10,040 bases of DNA from an uncultured Eggerthellaceae bacterium (lineage in GTDB: Bacteria; Actinomycetota; Coriobacteriia; Coriobacteriales; Eggerthellaceae), in assembly GCA_910577495.1 (NCBI GenBank), contig CAJTML010000080.1:1-10040 (forward strand), given 5' to 3'. Positions within the stretch are counted from its first letter, which is position 1, and each line of letters opens with the position of its first letter. This document shows, piece after piece, positions 6,582 to 10,040 of the stretch. Both the position numbers and the translations under genes were made by a program. Below the pieces are notes generated by a model, which was given only the letters and a program-made list of their open reading frames with translations, was not told the origin of the DNA and searched no databases.

Positions 6582-6594
6582 TGAGGTCATTATA
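6582..6594 (-). promoter_or_regulatory. gdhA promoter -10 region
   Basis: A consensus TATAAT lies on the - strand at 6594-6589, giving a start point near 6582 and a leader of about 58 bases. The hexamer 17 bases upstream (GCGTGC) is a poor -35, so an activator or another mode of recognition may be needed. Confidence 0.5.
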
Positions 6595-6708
6595 AGAAGC
6601 CGACAAAATTCGCACGCGCGTAGAAATGAAGATTTAACAATCGGTGCGCAAGAGTTTCGCGAGCGGTATCGGTACAACGCGAGATTTGGCGAAAAGCTGC
6701 TTGCATGC

Positions 6709-6757
6709 GACAAATGTGGGACAAGTGGCCATAAGCTGCTGTGATAGGATGATTGCA
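6709..6757 (+). promoter_or_regulatory. Promoter of the DUF2130 gene, extended -10, with upstream direct repeat
   Basis: TGATAGGAT at 6742-6750 fits an extended -10 (TGn plus TAGGAT). Start would be near 6757, with a 33-base leader containing the GAGGAG ribosome site (6778-6783). No good -35 is visible. Two copies, GACAAATG (6709-6716) and GACAAGTG (6720-6727), are spaced 11 bases apart, about one helical turn, in the region an activator or RNA polymerase would contact. Confidence 0.4.
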
Positions 6758-6789
6758 AGAGAAATACAGCTGGCGAAGAGGAGCGTGTT

Positions 6790-8328
6790 ATGAACGAAAT
6801 CAAGTGTCCCAACTGTGGCGAAGTGTTTCAGGTGGATGAGTCGGGCTTTGAGGCTATTGTTAAACAGGTAAGAGATGCGGAGTTTGAAAAAGAACTCAAG
6901 CGCAACAAAGACCTCTTGGAGAGTGAAAAACAACAAGCCGTTGCGCTTGCTCAAGCGCAGACCAGAGAGGCGGAGCGTGTACAAATCAGTCAGCGTGATG
7001 CAAAGATTGCGGAGCTGACGGCCCAGCTAACGTCGCTCCAAGAGAACCAAAAAGTCTCCGAGCAAGCGTTAAGGGCTCAGCAACAACAGCAGCTCGAAGC
7101 TGCGGTTGCCCAAAGCAAGCAAGAAATTGTGCAGCTCAAAGAGCAGCTCTCGTCTCAACAGCACACGTTTGAAGCTCAAAAGCAGTTAGCATTGCAAGAG
7201 GTTCGCTCGAGCCTTGAGAAAGAGCGCGATCAGCTTAAAGCGGAGCTTGCAGCGCAGCAAAACACCTTTGAAGCTCAGAAGCAATTAGCAGTTCAGGAGG
7301 CGCGTGGTGCGCTTGAGAAAGAGCGTGACCAGCTTAAAGCGCAGGTTGAGTTGGCTGAGGCGAAGCATCGTTCGGAAGAGAGTGCACTGAAAGAACAGAT
7401 GGCGCTTGAGCTTAAGAACAAAGATGAGATTATTGCCTTTAAAGACGGGGAGATTGAGCGCTATCGTGATATGAAGGCTCGCTTGTCCACCAAGATGGTA
7501 GGAGAGACACTTGAGCAGCACTGCGAGATTGAGTTCAACAAACTTCGCCCAACGGCATTTCCGCATGCGTATTTCGAAAAAGACAACGATGCCTCTGACG
7601 GAACTAAGGGAGACTTCATTTTTCGCGAAGAAGATCCTGATGGTACTGAGATTATCTCAATCATGTTTGAGATGAAAAACGAGTCAGAAGAGTCAGTAAC
7701 ACGTCACAAGAACGAGGATTTTTTCAAAAAGCTGGATTCTGATCGCACCAAAAAGAACTGCGAATATGCTATCTTAGTGAGCATGCTTGAGCCCGAGAAC
7801 GAGCTTTACAACCAAGGCATTGTTGATGTGTCGTATCGCTATGACAAGATGTATGTCATTCGCCCCCAGTTCTTCATTCCCATCATTACGCTTTTGCGCA
7901 ATGCGGCGCTGAAATCAGGGGAGTATCGCAAGCAGCTTGCAGAAGTGCGCCAGCAAAACGTGGATGTGACGAACTTTGAGGATCAACTCAACACCTTTAA
8001 AAATAACTTTGGTCGCAACTATGACATTGCACATCGTAAGTTCGATGATGCCATTAAAGATATTGACGCAACCATCAAAAAGCTTGAGAAGATCAAAGAA
8101 GAATTAACCAGCTCAGATAACAATTTGCGCCTTGCAAACAAAAAACTCAATGAGCTGACGGTTAAAAAACTCACCCGTAAAAATCCTACGATGAAAGCCG
8201 CTTTTGATGAGGCTGCCAAGGCTAAGGCGCTTGAAGGAGAGGGTAGCTCTCATGGCCACTTTGCTGATACGGATGATTACGAAGATGATGTGTTGAACGT
8301 AGAAGTCATTGAGGAGGACGAGGAATAA
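6790..8328 (+). CDS. DUF2130 family coiled-coil protein with PD-(D/E)XK nuclease-like core
   Basis: Function unproven. The 512-residue product starts with a single CPNCG knuckle (Cys6, Cys9), a half zinc ribbon. Residues about 25-225 are a long Gln/Glu/Lys/Ala-rich coiled coil including two 33-residue tandem copies (123-155 and 156-188). The conserved core (about 235-375) has GETLEQHCEIEFNKLRPTAF (238-257), KGDFIF with Asp275, and FEMKNE with Glu294-x-Lys296. This Glu-helix, Asp and ExK order is what a PD-(D/E)XK nuclease fold would show. A second helical region (about 378-460) and a strongly acidic tail (492-512) follow. Residues and order fit DUF2130 proteins as I know them. The ATG at 6790 has GAGGAG six bases upstream. 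It ends 25 bases before uvrC, so co-transcription with a DNA repair gene is possible, although uvrC seems to have its own promoter. No signal peptide or membrane segment is seen. Confidence 0.85.
   Translation: MNEIKCPNCGEVFQVDESGFEAIVKQVRDAEFEKELKRNKDLLESEKQQAVALAQAQTREAERVQISQRDAKIAELTAQLTSLQENQKVSEQALRAQQQQQLEAAVAQSKQEIVQLKEQLSSQQHTFEAQKQLALQEVRSSLEKERDQLKAELAAQQNTFEAQKQLAVQEARGALEKERDQLKAQVELAEAKHRSEESALKEQMALELKNKDEIIAFKDGEIERYRDMKARLSTKMVGETLEQHCEIEFNKLRPTAFPHAYFEKDNDASDGTKGDFIFREEDPDGTEIISIMFEMKNESEESVTRHKNEDFFKKLDSDRTKKNCEYAILVSMLEPENELYNQGIVDVSYRYDKMYVIRPQFFIPIITLLRNAALKSGEYRKQLAEVRQQNVDVTNFEDQLNTFKNNFGRNYDIAHRKFDDAIKDIDATIKKLEKIKEELTSSDNNLRLANKKLNELTVKKLTRKNPTMKAAFDEAAKAKALEGEGSSHGHFADTDDYEDDVLNVEVIEEDEE
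7156..7353 (+). repeat. 99-base in-frame tandem duplication in the DUF2130 coiled coil
   Basis: Codons 123-155 and 156-188 are consecutive copies; 24 of 33 residues are identical, with shared TFEAQKQLA and LEKERDQLKA segments. Thirty-three residues equal three hendecads, so a copy can be added without breaking an 11-residue coiled-coil register. Confidence 0.85.
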
Positions 8329-8338
8329 AGGTCGCGTT

Positions 8339-8354
8339 TGTTATACTTGCCTCA
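8339..8354 (+). promoter_or_regulatory. uvrC extended -10 promoter, probable leaderless start
   Basis: TGTTATACT at 8339-8347 is an excellent extended -10 (TGn plus TATACT). A start seven bases after the hexamer falls on 8354, the A of the uvrC ATG. The bases before the ATG (CTTGCCTC) contain no Shine-Dalgarno match. Confidence 0.55.
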
Positions 8355-10040
8355 TGAATACGCAAGCTAGCAATCATCAAGCAAAACTTTCGCGCATTAA
8401 GAAGGAATTAGAGTCGGTTCCCACGCTTCCCGGTGTTTATCTATGGAAAGACGCGTCGGGAAACGTGATCTATGTTGGTAAAGCGAAACAGCTTCGTGCG
8501 CGTATGCGCCAATATGTCAACTACCAGGACGAACGGGCGAAAATCCCACTATTGGTGGATCAGATTGATTCGTTTGACTACATTGTGGTTGAAAACGAAC
8601 ACGAGTCTTTGGTGCTTGAGAAAAATCTCATCAACCAGTATGCGCCTTGGTTTAATGCTGACTTTAAGGATGATAAGTCCTATCCCTTTATTGCGCTTAC
8701 CAAAGGCGATGTTTTTCCCGCTATTAAATATACGCGCGAAAAGCATGTTGAAGGAACACGCTATTTCGGCCCGTATACTGACTCGCGCGCTGCGCGAGAA
8801 ATGGTTGACATCGCCCGTCGCGTAGTGCCACTCTGCGCAAGTGCGTGCGCCGAATGGCGCGGCCTTAACCGCAAGTTAGACAAAGCTTTGCAGGGTGAGG
8901 TGGATGCGCGTGCGAAAGCGTTGCAAAACAGTGATTCAGCGCTGACGAAAGCAGAAGCGCAGCGCAAAGCGCGTGGAGCGCTAAAAACCGATAGTGCGGA
9001 TTTCGATGCTTTTATTGATACCTGCGTTGCTCGTGACAACGAAAACCTTCGCCCGTGTTTTGATGCACATGTCGGGCTTGGTCCTGGTGCTTGCTGCGCG
9101 CGTATCTCGGCAAGCGAATACGCGCAAAACGTCAAGCGTATTGAGCGATTTTTGTCGGGACAGCATCGCGAGTTTGTTGAAGAGCTGCAAGTTGAGATGC
9201 AAGAAGCAGCAGCAGAGCTTGATTTTGAGCGTGCAGGACGGATTAAAAGTCGCATTGATACGATCAGCTCTCTGACCGATAAACAACATGCGGTATCTAC
9301 TCGCAACCTCAATGCCGATGTGATTGGCATGTATCGCGAAGAGACGGTCACGGGTGTGCAGGTGTTCATGGTGCGCGAAGGACGCATTATGAACTCAAAC
9401 GAGTTTGTGCTTAATCGTGGCAAAGATATTCCTGATCAAGACCTGCTTCATATGTTTTTGCTGCGCTACTATGACGCAACGACCTCCATTCCTCACGAGG
9501 TGATTGTTGAGACACTTCCTGAAGATGTGGACGCAATGGAGGCGTGGCTGACTGAGCAACTAGCTAGTCCTTATGGCGCGAAGGTGCGCTTTACGGCCCC
9601 ACAAAAAGGGGAGAAAGCGGATCTGGTACACATGGCGCAAACTAACGCCAAGCACACACTGATGCGTTATAAGGTGCGCACCAACTATGATGACAAGCGC
9701 ATTAATCAGGCGTTGTTGCAGCTTGAAAGCGCGCTAGCGCTGGATGAGCCGCCTATGCGCATTGAATGTTTCGACATTTCAACCATCCACGGCTCCTACA
9801 CGGTGGCTTCCATGGTGGTGTTCACCAATGGTAAACCCGACAAGAATCAGTATCGGCGCTTTAAGATAAAGACGCCCCTTGATGAGGCGAATGACTTTTT
9901 GTCTATGCAAGAGGTTTTGAGTCGTCGCTATAGCCCAGAGCGCATGGCTGATGAGCGGTTTGGCAAAAAGCCAGATCTGATTATTTTGGACGGCGGTAAA
10001 CCGCAGCTCAGCGCGGCACTGGAAATGTTTGATGAGCTGG
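8354..10040 (+). CDS. uvrC: Excinuclease ABC subunit UvrC (3' end beyond window)
   Basis: Makes the dual incisions in nucleotide excision repair after UvrA/UvrB lesion recognition. The frame is open for 562 codons to the window edge. Domains: GIY-YIG endonuclease at about 22-105 (PGVYLW with Tyr29, IYVGKAKQLRARM at 39-51), RYFGPY (136-141), a cysteine-bearing linker, the UVR UvrB-binding motif (about 274-308, FVEELQVEMQEAA), and the RNase H-like nuclease with IECFDIS (470-476, Asp474) and LIILDGGKPQL (542-552, Asp546). The helix-hairpin-helix end is missing from the window. The start ATG has no Shine-Dalgarno and sits where transcription should begin. Odd points: 69 residues separate Cys165 from Cys235, against 11 in the E. 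coli spacing I recall, so about 58 residues are inserted. The following motif reads HVGLGPGACC rather than the usual IGRCLGPC type. The 25-base gap from the DUF2130 gene also allows read-through transcription. Confidence 0.96.
   Translation, partial: MNTQASNHQAKLSRIKKELESVPTLPGVYLWKDASGNVIYVGKAKQLRARMRQYVNYQDERAKIPLLVDQIDSFDYIVVENEHESLVLEKNLINQYAPWFNADFKDDKSYPFIALTKGDVFPAIKYTREKHVEGTRYFGPYTDSRAAREMVDIARRVVPLCASACAEWRGLNRKLDKALQGEVDARAKALQNSDSALTKAEAQRKARGALKTDSADFDAFIDTCVARDNENLRPCFDAHVGLGPGACCARISASEYAQNVKRIERFLSGQHREFVEELQVEMQEAAAELDFERAGRIKSRIDTISSLTDKQHAVSTRNLNADVIGMYREETVTGVQVFMVREGRIMNSNEFVLNRGKDIPDQDLLHMFLLRYYDATTSIPHEVIVETLPEDVDAMEAWLTEQLASPYGAKVRFTAPQKGEKADLVHMAQTNAKHTLMRYKVRTNYDDKRINQALLQLESALALDEPPMRIECFDISTIHGSYTVASMVVFTNGKPDKNQYRRFKIKTPLDEANDFLSMQEVLSRRYSPERMADERFGKKPDLIILDGGKPQLSAALEMFDEL

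Noticed and set aside
6525..6812. 96-codon N-terminal extension of gdhA
   Set aside because: Crosses the TATAAT, the leader repeat and the neighbouring gene start; the homologous protein begins at the TTG.
8761..9423. 220-residue - strand open frame opposite uvrC
   Set aside because: Ser/Arg/Ala-rich product typical of an antisense shadow; the + strand carries well-conserved UvrC motifs.

Overview
The window looks like a chromosomal segment from a moderate-GC (about 50 %) member of the Actinomycetota, most likely class Coriobacteriia (Eggerthellales/Coriobacteriales type). This rests on protein character, gene order, GTG and TTG starts, and extended -10 promoters with one probable leaderless mRNA. 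It is an inference; no genus can be named from the sequence alone. All protein genes belong to recognisable families. The unexplained material lies between genes and in family-atypical segments inside them.

Left part (1-2206, + strand): the tail of the conserved nusA-infB-rbfA-nrnA-truB-ribF type cluster. It holds the 3' end of a DHH/DHHA1 phosphoesterase (nrnA-like), then truB (ATGA overlap) and ribF (GTG start inside the truB end). These genes serve RNA turnover, tRNA Psi55 formation and FMN/FAD synthesis, and look translationally coupled.

Middle (2207-4605, + strand): a 177-base leader region, then hppA, a membrane ion-pumping pyrophosphatase with strong Shine-Dalgarno and a good intrinsic terminator. 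Its residues suggest a K+-dependent enzyme whose pumped ion (Na+, H+ or both) is open.

Convergent gap (4514-5192): about 680 bases without a credible gene. It holds the hppA terminator, a pair of near-identical 32-base direct repeats around a 10-base palindrome, a strong 10-bp inverted repeat, a nested hairpin, and the gdhA terminator. It resembles a chromosomal intergenic repeat or structured RNA element.

Right part: gdhA on the - strand (5193-6524, TTG start) encodes a glutamate dehydrogenase, probably NADP(H)-linked, with an inverted repeat in its leader. A divergent region (6525-6789) separates it from a + strand DUF2130 coiled-coil protein with a probable PD-(D/E)XK nuclease-like core. 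It is followed 25 bases later by uvrC (partial, running off the window), which probably has its own extended -10 promoter and a leaderless start. UvrC carries a roughly 58-residue insertion and a rearranged cysteine set at the expected Fe-S site.

No mobile element, CRISPR array, tRNA or rRNA was seen.
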